A DNA stretch of 64,000 bases from Neoceratodus forsteri. Lineage: Eukaryota > Chordata > Ceratodontiformes > Ceratodontidae. Numbering within the stretch: position 1 is the first letter of the stretch; each line of letters begins with the position of its first letter. Below, one piece after another: positions 30,164 to 42,200 of this stretch. The notes beneath the pieces are model-generated. The model saw only the letters and a list, made by a program, of their open reading frames with translations, did no database searches and had not been told where the DNA came from. The stretch lies in assembly GCA_016271365.2 (NCBI GenBank), contig CM057453.1:502795001-502859000 (forward strand). The letters run 5' to 3'. The position numbers and the translations under genes were made by a program.

Positions 30164-32110
30164 GCAGCGGGAGATTCAGCCACGGCGCTGCTTCACACCA
30201 CCTGACTCCTTTCCTCTCCCACAGCCTCTGGCCCTTCCAGAGGAACCGGTAGGGGGGAGGTTCTCCTTGCATCTACCGGGTTGGGAGTGGATCTCGTCAG
30301 ACGTTTGGGTGCTCCAGCTGATAGCAGAAGGACACTCAATAGAGTTTCTTCAGAAACCACCCAGAAAATCCCCTTCAAGGTCTTCTTACTCCCCGGAGCA
30401 CCTTCTTCTGGTTCGGGAAGAAATCTCCGCCCTTCCTCGGAAGGTGGCGATAGAGCCCGTTCCCCTCCATCTCAGGGGTATGGGTTACTATTCTCATTTC
30501 TTCCTGGTTCCAAAGAAGTCGGGCGACGTGAGGCCCATTCTAGACCTCTGTTCCCTGAACCTGTTCTTGGAGTACAAGAGGTTCCGAATGCTCTCTCTGC
30601 AGAGCCTTCTGCCCCTCCTTTGGCCGGGACAGTGGCTGTGCTCCCTGGACATGCAGGATGCCTACCTGCATATCCCTATTTGCCCGTCCCACCGCAAATA
30701 CCTCTGGTCTTCTTTTCAGGGGGAACACTACCAGTTCAGGGCCCTCCCATTTGATCTCTCCTTGGCCCCTTGAGTATTTACCAAATGCCTTGCTGTGGTG
30801 GCGGCCCACCTGCGTACCCAGGGGGTTCAGGTTTTCCCTTACCTGGACGATTGGCTGCTGGCGGCCCCATCCAGGGAGGATCTCCTGTGCTCCCTTTCCC
30901 TAACCCTGCAGGTTTTCACCAGCTTGGGTATTACCATCAACCAGGCCAAGTCCCATTTGATCCCATCTCAAAGACTCCAGTTTATCGGGGCGATCCTGGA
31001 TACGACTTCTGGTATGACCTTCCTCCCTCCGGACAGGGTGGCCACCCTTCAGGATCAGGCCAGCCTTTTGTCCAGCCGCAGGCCGGTCATTGCCAGGTCG
31101 GTCCTTCGCCTCCTCGGGCTCATGGTGGCTGCCATCCTGACGGTGCCTCACGCTCGGCTCCACATGAGAATCTCTCAGTGGACTGCTTGGTCTCAGTGGG
31201 ATCAATTGGTGGATGACTTGGATCGCGAGATCCTGGTCTCCTCTCCGGTGGTTCGGGTCTTACAGTGGTGGATGGTTCAGGAGAACCTTTGCCGGGTAGT
31301 TCCCTTCTGTCTTTCTCCCCCCTCCCAAATACTAACAGATGCCTCGGGCGAGGCTTGGGGAGCTCACCTGAGATCTCGGAGGACCCAGGGCTCTTGGTCC
31401 AGGCTCGAGCAGACTCTTCACATCAATGTACTTGAGCTGAGGGCCGTCCTGTACGCCTTACAAGCCCTGCATCTGTATCTGCTTCCCGGTCATCTGGCTG
31501 TTCAGACAGACAACATGTGCGTCATGTGGTACATCCACAAACAGGGAGGAACCCATTCCTACCCTCTTTGCAGGGAAGCAATGCAGGTTTGGAATTGGGC
31601 AACACTTCACAACCTTCACCTCACGGTGGTTCATATTCCCGGGGGTCGAGAACACTTTGGCAGACCACCTCAGCCGGTCATCCGCCCAAACGCACAAATG
31701 GGAACTGGATCAGGGGGTAGTAGAAGACGTCTTCCTGCGCTGGGGAACTCCTCAGGTAGACCTGTTTGCCTCTCCTCTCAACACAAAACTTCCCATATTA
31801 GGGCGTGGAGTTTTTTGGAGAGACTCTCTGTCTCTAGACTGGAAGGGCAGATTCGTCTATGCTTCCCCCCCAATCCAGTTGATTCCGAGGGTCCTACACA
31901 AACTCTGTTCAGAAGGAGCTCGCATGATTCTCATCACTCCGTTCTGGCCCAGGCAAGTTTGGTTCTCTCTTCTGCAACAGTACTCAGAGGAACCTCCTCT
32001 TCCTCTGTCGCAACTCTTGCTGACAGGGGACCCTGTTCCATCCAGGACTCAAATACCTTCAGCCGCATGCGTGGCTCCTGCAGACATGATTCAAACCCGG
32101 TTCGGGGTTT
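30164..32110 (+). pseudogene. DIRS-B pol: reverse transcriptase, RNase H, MTase-like region
   Basis: The RT starts around GWEWISSDVWVLQLI (about 30283), then YYSHFFLVPKKSG, RPILDL, LDMQDAYLHIPI, and HYQFRALPF. A TGA at 30771-30773 replaces the Arg of A-P-R-V-F-T-K. The catalytic FPYLDDWLL follows with Asp-Asp at 30846-30851. RNase H shows LTDASGEAWGAH, LELRAVLYALQ and QTDNMCVMWYIHKQGG. A frameshift near 31655 leads to ADHLSR and then W-G-T-P-Q-V-D-L-F-A ... ASPPIQLI ... LITPFWPRQVWF, the methyltransferase-like block of DIRS elements. Without the nonsense codon and shift the enzyme would be complete. Confidence 0.9.
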
Positions 32111-33118
32111 TGTCGCAGGTGGCGGAGATTCTAGTGGAGGCCAGAAAACCCTCCACTCGTTCCACTTACGCCATGAAATGGAAAAGGTTCTCCATTTGGG
32201 CCTCTTCCAGAGCTTTTGAGCCATTCTCCTGCTCTGTTGAGAGGCTCCTGGATTATATGCGTCATCTCTTCGACCTGGGTCTCAGTCACTCCTCCTTGAA
32301 GGTTCACATGGCGGCTGTTTCCGCTTGCCATGTTTCCTTTGGGAACAGGTCTTTTGAGCAGCTGGAAGTCACCAAGACATTCCTTAGAGGGGTCCTCCAT
32401 TTGAGACCCCCCCGTTCGAGCACCTGCCCCTCCTTGGGACTTGAATTTAATTCTCGAGAAGCTTACCCTGCCTCCTTTCAAGCCGGCAGCATCAGCAGAC
32501 CTTAAGTTCCTTTCCTGGAAGGCTCTCTTCCTAGTGGCCATTACTTCAGCTCGATGAATTTCCGAGCTTCAGGCCTTAATGTGCAAAATTCCGTGCTTGA
32601 CTTTCCACAAGGAATGTGTGGCTCTGCATACCAACCCTAAGTTTCTCCCTAAGGTGGTAGCGGAATCTACGCTGAATTAGTCCATGGAACTTCCTGCGTT
32701 CTTTACGCAGCATTCCAGTCAAGGGGAGTACATCTTACATAATCTGGATGTTCACCGGATTCTGAGATATATCAACAGGACAAAAGATCTCAGAAAGACT
32801 GATCAACTGTTTGTCTCTTTTGCTTGCAAAAGAGAGGGCAGTGCTGTCTCCAAGCAATGCCTTTCGAAATGGTTGGCTCATTGCATCACTTTCTGTTATG
32901 ACAAGTATCACAAGACCTTGCCAGGTCAAGTCAGAGGTCACTCCACTAGGAGTATTGCTGCCTCTGCTGCTTGTTTCAGGAATGTGTCGGCGGCTGACAT
33001 TTGTGCAGCCGCAACTTGGACTTCTGTCCATACCTTTGTGAAACATTACAGTTTGGACATTGCCTCTCGCCGTACAGCTGGCTTCGGGTTGGCTGTTCTG
33101 CAAGGTCTTCTTTCCTAA
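32060..33118 (+). pseudogene. DIRS-B tyrosine recombinase, catalytic Arg codon lost
   Basis: The N-terminal part EARKPSTRSTYAMKWKRF lies near 32140. A frameshift follows near 32410, and DLKFLSWKALFLVAITSA leads into box I. At 32555-32557 the codon for the catalytic Arg (second Arg of S-A-R-R-I-S-E-L in DIRS-A) is TGA, a one-step change from CGA. A second nonsense codon, TAG, is at 32678-32680, where DIRS-A has Gln in LNQS. From 32684 the frame is clean to the TAA at 33116-33118. It contains HSTRS (His 32939-32941, Arg 32948-32950) and KHYSLD with the Tyr nucleophile codon at 33047-33049. Confidence 0.92.
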
Positions 33119-33198
33119 GACCTTCACAGCCAGAGGATCTGTGTATAAGTAGTTTCCTCTTCCCATGAACTTCTCTTTGTTCCAGATTGCTTGGGAGT

Positions 33199-33312
33199 CA
33201 GTCCTATATGTAATTACCTACTGCAAGTGCCCTCTCAAAGTAAGATAGTACAGTTACGTAAGAACTTACTGTGACAGTAGATCTTCGAGAGAGGCTCTTG
33301 CAGTAGGTAATA
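33199..33312. repeat. DIRS-B internal complementary region
   Basis: cagtcctatatgtaattacc begins the complement of the left end (27354 onward). The segment from gtacagttacgtaagaactt is the complement of the right end (up to about 33625). The two halves meet near 33245-33250. Confidence 0.92.
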
Positions 33313-33401
33313 CCTTCCCGCCCTCCATCCCCCTTAGCTTTTTCAGCTCCTTTTCCAGAGGGGAAATATCTGCTTCTCTCTCGTCTCGCCTTTTGGCCTT
33401 T

Positions 33402-33589
33402 GGCAGGAAAGAACTGGAAGGCGGGAGTGGTGGACTGCTGCTTTATACTGACATCACACAACGTCGGTCGCCTGACATGGGGGTGGTCTCCCACCAGAGA
33501 CTGCTAGCTAGAAGTTTTTCTGTGGTGTCCTGACGCCTGCTGGCTTCAGTCCCATATGTAATTACCTACTGCAAGAGCCTCTCCCGAAG
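33402..33589. repeat. DIRS-B right inverted terminal repeat
   Basis: ggcaggaaagaactggaagg ... gcaagagcctctcccgaag, reverse complement of 27354-27540; the element continues to about 33625. Confidence 0.92.
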
Positions 33590-33625
33590 ATCTACTGTTA
33601 CGGTAAGTTCTTACATAACTGTACT

Positions 33626-33884
33626 TTATAGATGTAGAACAAATAAAGTATAGTGAAGTAACAGAAGGGGCATAGCCTAACTGGGGGAAATGTCCCTAGC
33701 TATTAATGATAGCCTGGAGTAGCCCCCATGCCCTGAGGAATGGCACTGTTTTGAGAAAGCTCATAGTCCTGGTGCTGCCTCTGCCACTGGATGTTGCTGT
33801 ATGCACTGTGACTTAGCCACTGCAGAGAGAGGCCACATGGACATTAATAGGGTGGGCTGGGGTGGGGAGATTCATTACTTAACA
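33626..33884. other. Short spacer
   Basis: No recognised content. Confidence 0.4.
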
Positions 33885-34494
33885 GTAACAGTAGTTCTTC
33901 AAGAGGATCTCCTCTGTGAAGCCATTACACATTGGACTGTAAGCCGTTGGCCTCAAACTCTCACAGGAAACTTTTACGTCAGTGGAGGACTGCCCACATT
34001 GATGTACCTACAAGCATGCTGGTGGTGGCTTTATAACCCAAGTGGACTCTATCCACTTCAGTTCCCTCATCAATTAACAGAACTTTGACATCCACCAACA
34101 TGATTAATGCCACCCACATAAATCATACATAGGGGAGCAGGACATACTTGAACACCTGAAAATTCAGGCATGCAGTCAACCGTGCCCAACAAAAGTCAGA
34201 CGAAAGGAAGACCTCTACGCCCTGGGAGTGGAGGATGGGGAGAGCAAGGCTCTGTGGAAGAGATCCTCTAGGGGATATACTGTTACTGTGAAGTAACAAA
34301 CATATCTTCATCACTAGTATCCCTTAGTTCCCTCTCGTCATTACAAATAAGATGATGCTCAGAGCAATGCAGAACTCCACAAGGGAGGCCAAGAATTTGG
34401 AGGAAAAAAGCCTTTCAGGACGGCAACCCTTATAGAACAAGACTGAAGCTAACTCTCCTACAGGGGCTGAGATCCAGAATGTTTTTTTTTTAAA

Positions 34495-35040
34495 TGGGAC
34501 ATCAGACTGTTGGAGGGGGTGCAGAGAAGAGCGACCAAGATGTTGAGTGGGTTGAGGAAAAAGCCTTACGAGGTTAGGCTGCAGATGCTCAGTATGTGCT
34601 CACTGGGGGATAGAAGGGACAGGGGCGATATGATTGAGACCTTGAAATACTTAAATGGCATTAATAGGGTTAGTCATGAGGGACTGTTTAAGTTAGGAAG
34701 AGAAGGGATCACAAGTGAGCATAGACTGAAGTTGATGGGGGGGGTTCAGAATGGAGATGAGGAGGCATTTTATCACAGAGAGAGTGGTGACAGCATGGAA
34801 TGTTATGCCTGAGGAGCTGGTTTTGCAAACAGTGGGGGATTTAAGGGGGGATGGGACAGGCTAAACAGCAAAATCAGAATGGGAAATGGGGAGGGGATAA
34901 GGATGAATCAGTTGGAGCAAGCAGTGGGGAGGAGGTGGGGGCAGCATCAGTGTCCGTCATTAAGAGCTGTGCACTCAAGCAGACTAGATAGACCATTAGG
35001 GTTGTATCTGTTGGCTTCATCATATGTTCGTATGTAATAC
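34495..35040 (+). mobile_element. CR1 3' end inside DIRS-D
   Basis: The plus-strand fragment starts LEGVQRRATKM (34510) and continues DRRDRGDMIETLKYLNG (34608-34660), the last conserved block of CR1 ORF2. It then runs to a 3' end near tcatatgttcgtatgtaata (35019-35038). The tail differs from the CR1 copies at 14635 and 39664, so it belongs to another subfamily. Extreme 5' truncation is usual for CR1. Confidence 0.85.
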
Positions 35041-35210
35041 TTGGTGAATATATGGATTCTGTGCCAGGTCGCAGCCCTGCAAATATTGGAGGTGAGACCA
35101 ACCTTCACCATGCCACTGAGGCAGCTATATCCCTCAGAACATGCCTTGTTGTAGTGCTATGGAGATCCTGCCCACTCTGCTGGGAACAGGAGAGCTCCAT
35201 CCCAGCTCAG
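35037..35210 (-). pseudogene. DIRS-D tyrosine recombinase C-terminal remnant
   Basis: On the minus strand the final box reads SNICRAATWHRIHIFTKYY, equivalent to ADICAAATWTSVHTFVKHY of DIRS-B, with the Tyr still encoded. Just upstream, LRDIAAS corresponds to S-T-R-S-I-A-A-S, but the His of H-x-x-R is not preserved. The CR1 insertion lies immediately after this point. Confidence 0.7.
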
Positions 35211-35439
35211 GGACACAAATGCAAGGCCGAAGAGGTAATATTCTAAGCCTCCTACTGCAGCTCATTCTCTGGGGGTGTGACACTTGGGTAGGAGTGCATG
35301 CCTCCCTGTTTGTTCAGATAGTACACTACCTTCTGATTGTCCAACTTGAACAGTAGAGACTGTTCCTGTATCTGAGTGGCAATGGCCTGAAAGCCATACA
35401 GAACCAACCTAATTTCTGAAATGTTTATTTGAAGAGACT

Positions 35440-36580
35440 GTTTCAGTGTAGATGAGACCTCCTGTGTCTGGTGTATTCACAGGTGGGCTTTTCAACCTGG
35501 ATTGAAGACATCCAGGGTAAAAAAAAAATGCAGGGGCCATGCCTGCTGAGACGGGTTGCTAACCAGTAAGTTCTGTCCCCCCACCATTGCAGGGATTTGT
35601 GCAAGCCTGTGACTATTGTAGCTGCAGTTACCACTAATTAACCCACATGCAGGTGAGCCAAAGGGACCATAAAAATGGCAGGTGCCATGAAACCCAGTAA
35701 CCAAAGTGTATTTTTGCAACTAAATCTGCCTGTGCTACCAGGACTGAAGCCTGGTCCTCTGGCAGAAAAGCCTTTGTCTGATCCATATGCAGGGCTGTTT
35801 CGATGTACTGGAGTTACTGGCAAGAGATTAGCACAGATTTGTTTATGTTCACCATCACCCCATGACTCTCCAGCAGTTGTCTGGTGTGAGACAGGGTTAA
35901 TGCAGTTTGTGCAATGGATTATCCTTTCAAGAGCCAGTTGTCCAGGTGAGAGAACTTATAAAGCTTCTACCTGCATAAGGCTACTGCTATTGCTGCAAAT
36001 CATTTGGTAAAAATGCACAGCACCAAGGACAAATCAGATGGCATGACTGAACTCGAAATGCTGCACCTTGAGGCATCAGTGAAGGCATTGCTTGTGGTTT
36101 TTCCAAATCTTTATGTACAGGTGTGCATCCTACATATTAGGTGCATGCAGCAAATCACCCTTTTGCAATACGAGAAGGAGGGATCCCACTAGAACATGCA
36201 AAACTTTTTCTAAGCCACATGTCTGTTTTGGGATCTTGTGTCCATAATGGAGCAAAAGCATCTTGTCTGCTTCAGGACCAGAAAGTACCTGGAGTAAAAC
36301 CCGTTGTTTACTTCTGCCTGAGGTACTGGTTGAGTTTCTCACTTTTGCAGCAATGCCTGCACCCCTGTTCCCATTAATGCAAGGTGCTCTAAAGGGTAAT
36401 AGCATGTACTTGGAGGATGGGATATGAGTTCCAGGGCATAGCCATGCTGAATGATTTCCAGGACCCACTTATCTTTGGTCACCATTCGAGGGGGTTCCAG
36501 AGGGGGAAGCACTGAGTCAGAATGAAGGGAGGGGGGAGTGCCTGGTGAGCATCCCTGCCTCATCCTTTGGGGCACCAGGA
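35440..36580 (-). pseudogene. DIRS-D RT/RNase H remnants
   Basis: VTKDKWVLEIIQHGYALEL (36339-36575) matches the VTSDKWVLEVVSQGLVL start of the DIRS-A RT. LLGFMAPAIFMVPLAHLHV (35638-35700) matches LRLLGLMVAAILTVPHARLH of DIRS-B, and SLQWWGDRTYW (near 35590) matches the Q-W-W block before RNase H. I found no intact catalytic Asp-Asp motif. Confidence 0.65.
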
Positions 36581-37159
36581 AGTGCTGCTGCTGCAGTGTT
36601 GGGTAAGTTACTTTTTCTATTACTTTTGGAAACTTGTCCCAGAAAGCTCTGTGCAGTCACTAGCAAGGATGGAGAAGTACTGGAAAAAGTAATGCACCTT
36701 ACTGTTACAATTACATATATCTTTTTATGCAAAATAAATATGTAACTGTAACTGATTACAATTATTTGAAAGTAACTAGTAACTAACCTATTACTTTAAA
36801 AAAAAATTAATCTGTCGTAGTTATTTATTATTTTTGTATTTTTTTTATAAAAAGAAATAAGTAAGTATAATTGTAAGGTGTATTATTTTCTCTAGTACTT
36901 CTCCATCCTTGCTAGGGACTGCACAGAGCTTCCTGGAACAAGTTTCCAAACGTAATAGAAAAAGTAAGTTGCCCAATACTGTGCTGCTGCATGTATCACC
37001 TCTCATAACCCTGGGAACTAGAGGGGTGAGGACCCCTAAATAAGGAACGCCTGTCACAATCTCTGCCAGGCTGTTTTAGCGCAAGGGACCAAATGGTAGT
37101 CATAGACTTGTTAGAGGTCTGTGAGTCATTCAGAATGGTTTGTAATGCAGGTCCAAATA

Positions 37160-38749
37160 GTTTTCGCCCTTTTAATGTGCATTCAGAACAGGTTGCTGTG
37201 CATCTTGAACAAAACAAGCTACTCTGAACCATGCATATCTTCTTAAGCAGATACCTGAGGCTACTGCCCTGACTGTGGCATCTGAGGCAACACAGGGGAA
37301 ATGCAACAAATGCATCCAAGTCTTCATGCCCTGAAATACACATTTTTGTGCATCTGTTTTATAACAGCTGTTGATGTTTTTTTCAGCAGTGTGGAACATT
37401 GTCTTCCAAAGGCAGGTCTGATACTTTTCAGAAGTGCTTGATAATTAGCAGTACACAGCCCTATAGGAGGCCTTGTGTTCATATGTTGAGGCATCTTAGA
37501 CCTGTCATGAGTAGCCATAATCACTACAGAACCACTGCAAGATCCGTGTCCGGCTTTGTGTGATGGTACTTTTTATCACGAAGGGCCAAATACATCTTGT
37601 CTGCTTTTCTGGGTGCAGCAGGCAGTGTATAAGGCCTTAGTCTGGTTGGGATAGTGGCATTCTCTAGGCCTGCATAAATAGGAGGAATGACTGCTGAAGA
37701 GGCATCTGCTGCCTCCAGGAACTCTCAGATGTTCTTCTTAGAGGACTTCCCTTCATCCAGGGTAAACTGTCCAGTTACTGCCCCGAAAAGAAGGATTCTT
37801 TGAAGGAGACTCTTGCCTGTGGAGGGCCAGGTCTTCTCTGCCGGCAGACACAAAGGTCTCAACAGTCTTCCCTTTATAGAGGGAGGAAGAGAGAGTTACT
37901 TCTGCTAACCCCAATACCCCTCTTTCATGTAGTCTGGGTTAGATTCCTTGTCCTTCTTGAGAAGAAGTGGCGGGGGAGATTGAGGAGGAGGAGGAGGAGG
38001 TCCTGGTGGAGGAACTGTCATTACAGTCAGCATTAATAACAGTGATTGCACAGAAGGCATTTATTCCATTAATGAAAGCAATGCTGGCAGCAGTCTCATT
38101 ACCAAGTCAGAAAACTTGGCCAGTATAGCACTAGTGACGACCGCTGAGGCGGTGGCCATCGCAGACAAGACCATCTAGACAAAGGGGCAAAAAGGAGGCT
38201 GCAATACCTTTGAAATCTGATCTGAACCTTTCCCAGGTCTCGATTCTGGCTGTACAGGGACTGAACCAGCCTGCTTTGCTACATTTTTCAGCTAATGAGA
38301 CCTTACCTCCCAGTGTGTGGAGTCAGAGTCTGGGTTGCTGACTGTCCATGAAACATTGTTGATTCACTGACAAGCAGCCCACTTCCCTTCTGCTTTGGTG
38401 ACTCTTCATGCTCAAAAGAGTCTCCAACAGAGCTGTTGATTTCACAGGTAACCACAGCATCGACTTTCTCAGTGACTTAGGTGGCGGCACCTTCTTTAGC
38501 TTCGGTGTGAGCGGTGTCTTCAACAGAAATATACTTGGCACTGCAGGATTTTTGTCCATTTTTTTCTTGTTCAAAAAAATGCTCTAAGACCATTTGCTTG
38601 GGTCTCCAGGTTGCATGGTTGAACCTCTGGCAAATCTTGCAAGCCTTAATGTTGTCAGAGGGGCCTGGACAGCATACACAGATGTCTTGGGCATCTTCTC
38701 TGTAGCAGTTACGAAAATGTGTATTTTGTGGTGACATAATCTGCTGCAT
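37160..38749 (-). pseudogene. DIRS-D gag remnants
   Basis: The first fragment (38477-38749) has a Cys-rich finger (CVCCPGPSDNIKACKICQRF) matching the spacing of the DIRS gag zinc finger. A later fragment (37172-37399) reads ASGICLRRYAWFRVACFVQD, equivalent to the LRRHAWLRVSGLVPE block of DIRS-B gag. An intermediate piece at 37324-37524 precedes it. Many stops and frame changes occur in between. Confidence 0.7.
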
Positions 38750-38760
38750 ACACTAACGAC

Positions 38761-39663
38761 TGTAGATCCTGAAGGAAATGTATACTGTATGTCTTCTAAT
38801 TGAAGCCGCTGATTCAGTTACATTATGTGTGTTTGAAGCCACAGCTTCAGTTAGAGGGCGGCTACAATTGGAGGGCGACTTTTTTCAAACAGCTGTCCTC
38901 CAGCGGTAACATGGTAGCTTTTTTTTGTAATAATAGACTACTGTATCTGCCCTATGCATTTAAGCACCCCAGTAACAATAACACATCAAGTTTTAACACA
39001 TGAATTTAAATAAGAATACAAAGACCATGGTCTCTTTTTCTCGGCATTAAGATTGTGCAGTTGGGAGAGAGTGAGGTTGGGCAGAGAGAGAATGAGATAA
39101 GAGTTAAGTGGGGTCAGGAAGGAAAGAAAGAGAGAAAGCCAAGAGTGAGCCTGGTGGAGAGAATAAACAGGACCGTGAGAAGAGAGCATGCAGAGTGCAA
39201 GTCGTTCCTGTTCTTTTGTATATTTTTTCACTGAGTGACTAGTAAGAAACTGGTAGGTAGAAAGAGAGATCAGCGCAGTCTGATTGAGAGGGAGAGAGCT
39301 GTGTGGATGCTTTTGGTCTGTTCTTTATTGATGGGGCGCGAGTGAGTAGCGAATAGAAGGAGAGTTACTGTGGGGGAGTGTTGGATGAATGTAGGGCAAA
39401 TAACTGAGTACATATACAGTACATACTATAGGGAGGAGTTTTTTCACATATTAGCCCAGACCCAGAGTATGTGGCAAGGAACAAGTCATGCCCAGTACAA
39501 GATGTGGCTTCAGTTGGACGATGGCTTCTATTATAAACACCAAAATGGAGCTGCAGGCATCAGTTAGTGGGTGACTTGTATTGAAAGGCAGCTTTAATTT
39601 GAAGATAAACGGCTAATGAAAAAAACGTTGTTGATGCAGATGTGATGAGCAGTGGAATTTCCA
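38761..39663. other. Unrecognised sequence with a GA-rich tract
   Basis: A purine-rich stretch lies at about 39055-39140 (gagagag, ggaaggaaagaaagagagaa). No gene is seen. Confidence 0.5.
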
Positions 39664-42200
39664 TAGAAACATAGAACATAGAAGTTGACGGCAGATAAGG
39701 ACCGCAAGGCCCATCCAGTCTGCCCATTTCTTTTTCTACCTTATAAATGTGCCATTGGCCTTTGCTCTGTCAGTGGCCTATCTATTCATACTCATTTGTA
39801 TTGCTCCCTTATGCCTATCCCATGCCTGTTTGAAGCCCTGCACTGTATTCATAGCCACCACTTCTTGAGGTAGGCCATTCCATGCATCCACCACCGTTTC
39901 TGTGAAAAGAATTTCCTACATTCCCCTTAATCGGCCTCCTCTAATCTCATGCTGTGTCCTCTTGTCCTGCTATTTTCTTATATTTAAACATGTTAGACTC
40001 TTTCACCTTGTTAATGCCCTTAAGGTGTTTGAATACTCGATCATATCACTCTCTCCTCCTTTGCTCAAGGGTATACATATTGAGCTCTGTTAATCTGTCC
40101 ATATGTCTTCTGATGCAGTCCCTGCACCATTTTGGTTGCCCTTCTCTGGACTGCCTCAATTTGGTTAATGTCCTTGTGAAGGTGTGACCTCAATACTGCC
40201 TGCAGTACTCCAGATGGGGCCTAACCAGTGTCTTGTAAAGAGGGGATTACCCTTTCACGACTTGTGATACCCCTACTAATACACCCCTAACACCCCCTAG
40301 CCTTACCTACTGCTTTAGAGATCTGCTTGGATGATTTCAGGTCATCAGTGATGATGATGCCCAAGTCTCTTTCTTCCTTTGTGACTGCTAGCAACTCCCC
40401 TCCCAGCCTATAGGTGGCTTCAGGGTTTATCTTCCCTATGTGCATGATCTTGCACTTCTTTGCATTAAATCCCAGTTGCCACTCTTCTGACCATTTTGCT
40501 AGTTTATCCAGTCTCTTCTCATTCTGCCCACCCCATCTGGATCATCTACTCTGTTGCAGATCTTAGTGTCATCTGCAAACAGACAAGCCTTACCCTCTAG
40601 TCCATCTGCAAGGTCACTAATGAAGATGTTGAAGAGGACTGGCCCCAGGACTGATCCCTGAGGTACCCCACTTGTGACTTGCATCTCTTCTGACTGTATA
40701 CCATTACAACCACTCTCTGTTTTCTGCCCGTCAACCAGTTTGCCACCCAGTTGACCAACTTCTGACCCACCCGAGCCTACCCAGCTTATTTATCAATCTT
40801 CGATGGAACAGTGTCAAAAGCTTTGCTGAAGTCAAGGTAGGCGACATCAACTGCTCACTGGTCCACCACTCTGGTTACCCAGTCAAAGAAATCTATGAGA
40901 TTAGTTTGACAGGACCTTCCTTTGTAAACCCATGCTGTCTTGGATCCTGTGCCCTATGGATTCCAGGTGTTGCACTATCCTTTCCTTAAGGAGTGCCTCC
41001 ATAATCTTGCCCACTACTGAGGTAAGACTGACTGGTCTGTAGTTCCCTGCCTCCTCCCTGCTACCACTCTTGTGGAGCGGGATCACATGAGCCCTTCTCC
41101 AGTCTTCTGGGACCTCTCCTGTGCTCAGAGACTCACTAAACAGTTCTGATAATGGCTCTGCTAGTTCCACCTTTAGCTCCTTAAGTACCCTGGGATGTAT
41201 GCCATCAGGTCCCATTGCCTTATCCACCCTGAGCTTAGCAAGCTCTTGTAGGACCCTTTCTTTGTGAAGGGAGTAGTGCTCACCTCCCTCCCCTGTGTCC
41301 ATGGTGCTGAGCTGTGGCCCTACCCTACCTTCTCTTCAGTAAATACTGAGCAAAGTATCTATTTAGGATAGATGCTTTTACATGTCCTCTCCTCACATGC
41401 TCCCTTTTCTCCATTAAGCTTAGCAATACCCCCTCTGGACTTTCTCCTTTCACTAATGTATCTATAGAAAGTCTTGTCACCTTCTTTTACTGTTCGTGCT
41501 AGTGTTTCCTCAGTTTGGGACTTTGTCTGCCTCACTGCCTTCCCTGCTTCCCTTAGAGCAGTTTGGTATGCCTCCCTATCTTCATCCCGCTGTGTTCCCT
41601 TATATTTCCTGAAGGCCAGCCTTTTGGCTCTGACCTTTTCTGCTACTGTATTTGAGAACCAAAGTGGTTTCCTTCTTCTTTTGCACTTCCTTTTCTGTCT
41701 AACACAATGGGATGTTGCTTCAAGTGTGCATCCTTAATGCTTGCCCACTTTTCCTGTACCCCTCACCTGTGTTTCTTTTGCCAGGGCTAGCTTAACTCTG
41801 TTGGCCATCTTATCAAAGTCAGCTCCTCTGAAGTCCCATATTTTTGCCTTGGAATGGGATGATTTAGATGTAGTAGCCAAATTGAACCATACCATGTGAT
41901 GGTCACTGGCCCCAGGTGACCTTCTACCTGGAGATCTGTGATCCCTTCCCTGTTAGTCAGTACTAGATCTAGGATAGCCCTGTCTCTTGTGGGTTGTTGT
42001 ACCAGTTGTTTGAGGCCCTCCCCCTGCAGGGAATCCACTATGTGTCTAGTTCTTGCAGATGTTCCTGCTGGTATTGACCAATCTGTATCTGGCATGTTGA
42101 AGTCTCCCATTATCAGAACCTCCCCTTTAGCTGTCCCTGGTGTGACATTCACTGTTGATTGGGGTGAGGGTGTGGGTGAGGACCGAAGTGGAAGAGACCC
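39664..42200 (-). mobile_element. CR1 LINE, 5'-truncated, about 2.5 kb
   Basis: The minus-strand copy ends at 39664 with the tail acatagaaacatagaa... (as plus-strand cataga repeats at 39663-39681) followed by gttgacggcagataaggacc. It is 5'-truncated inside the endonuclease near 42190. It is the longest CR1 in the window, with a clear relative at 61737. Confidence 0.92.
39770..42190 (-). pseudogene. CR1 ORF2: endonuclease end and reverse transcriptase
   Basis: Endonuclease: VLIMGDFNMPDTDW (near 42100), RTRHIVDSLQGEGLKQLV, and ILDLVLTN (near 41950). RT: DGIHPRVLKEL, WRRAHVIPLHKSG, NYRPVSLTSVVGKIME (40985-41085), SGVPQGSVLGPVLFNIFI (40625-40675), and the catalytic FADDTKI with Asp-Asp codons at 40568-40573. 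The C-terminal blocks down to about 39770 match the copy at 61848-62282. Frames break near 41787, 41302, 40900, 40684 and 40499 and further on, so it is dead. Confidence 0.88.

Larger units (their letters stand above)
27349..33625 (+). mobile_element. DIRS-B: full-length DIRS retrotransposon of a second family
   Basis: It is 6.3 kb long, in the same orientation as NFKB1. Inverted terminal repeats lie at 27354-27540 and 33402-33589, and the internal complementary region at 33199-33312. The order gag, RT/RNase H, tyrosine recombinase is as in DIRS-A, but the termini share no sequence and the proteins only family-level similarity. The gag region is more GC-rich than the surroundings. It carries many frame changes and at least three nonsense codons. 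Confidence 0.95.
33885..38760 (-). mobile_element. DIRS-D: old antisense DIRS element, heavily degenerate
   Basis: On the minus strand, fragments of gag, RT and tyrosine recombinase occur in the correct order from 38749 down to about 35040. Beyond them, gtaacagtagttcttcaaga (33887-33906) and its inverted partner ctaggggatatactgttact (34261-34280) look like remnants of the terminal or internal complementary repeats. It is closer to DIRS-B than to DIRS-A. A CR1 3' end sits inside it at 34495-35040. It is the only antisense DIRS in the window and clearly the oldest. Confidence 0.75.
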
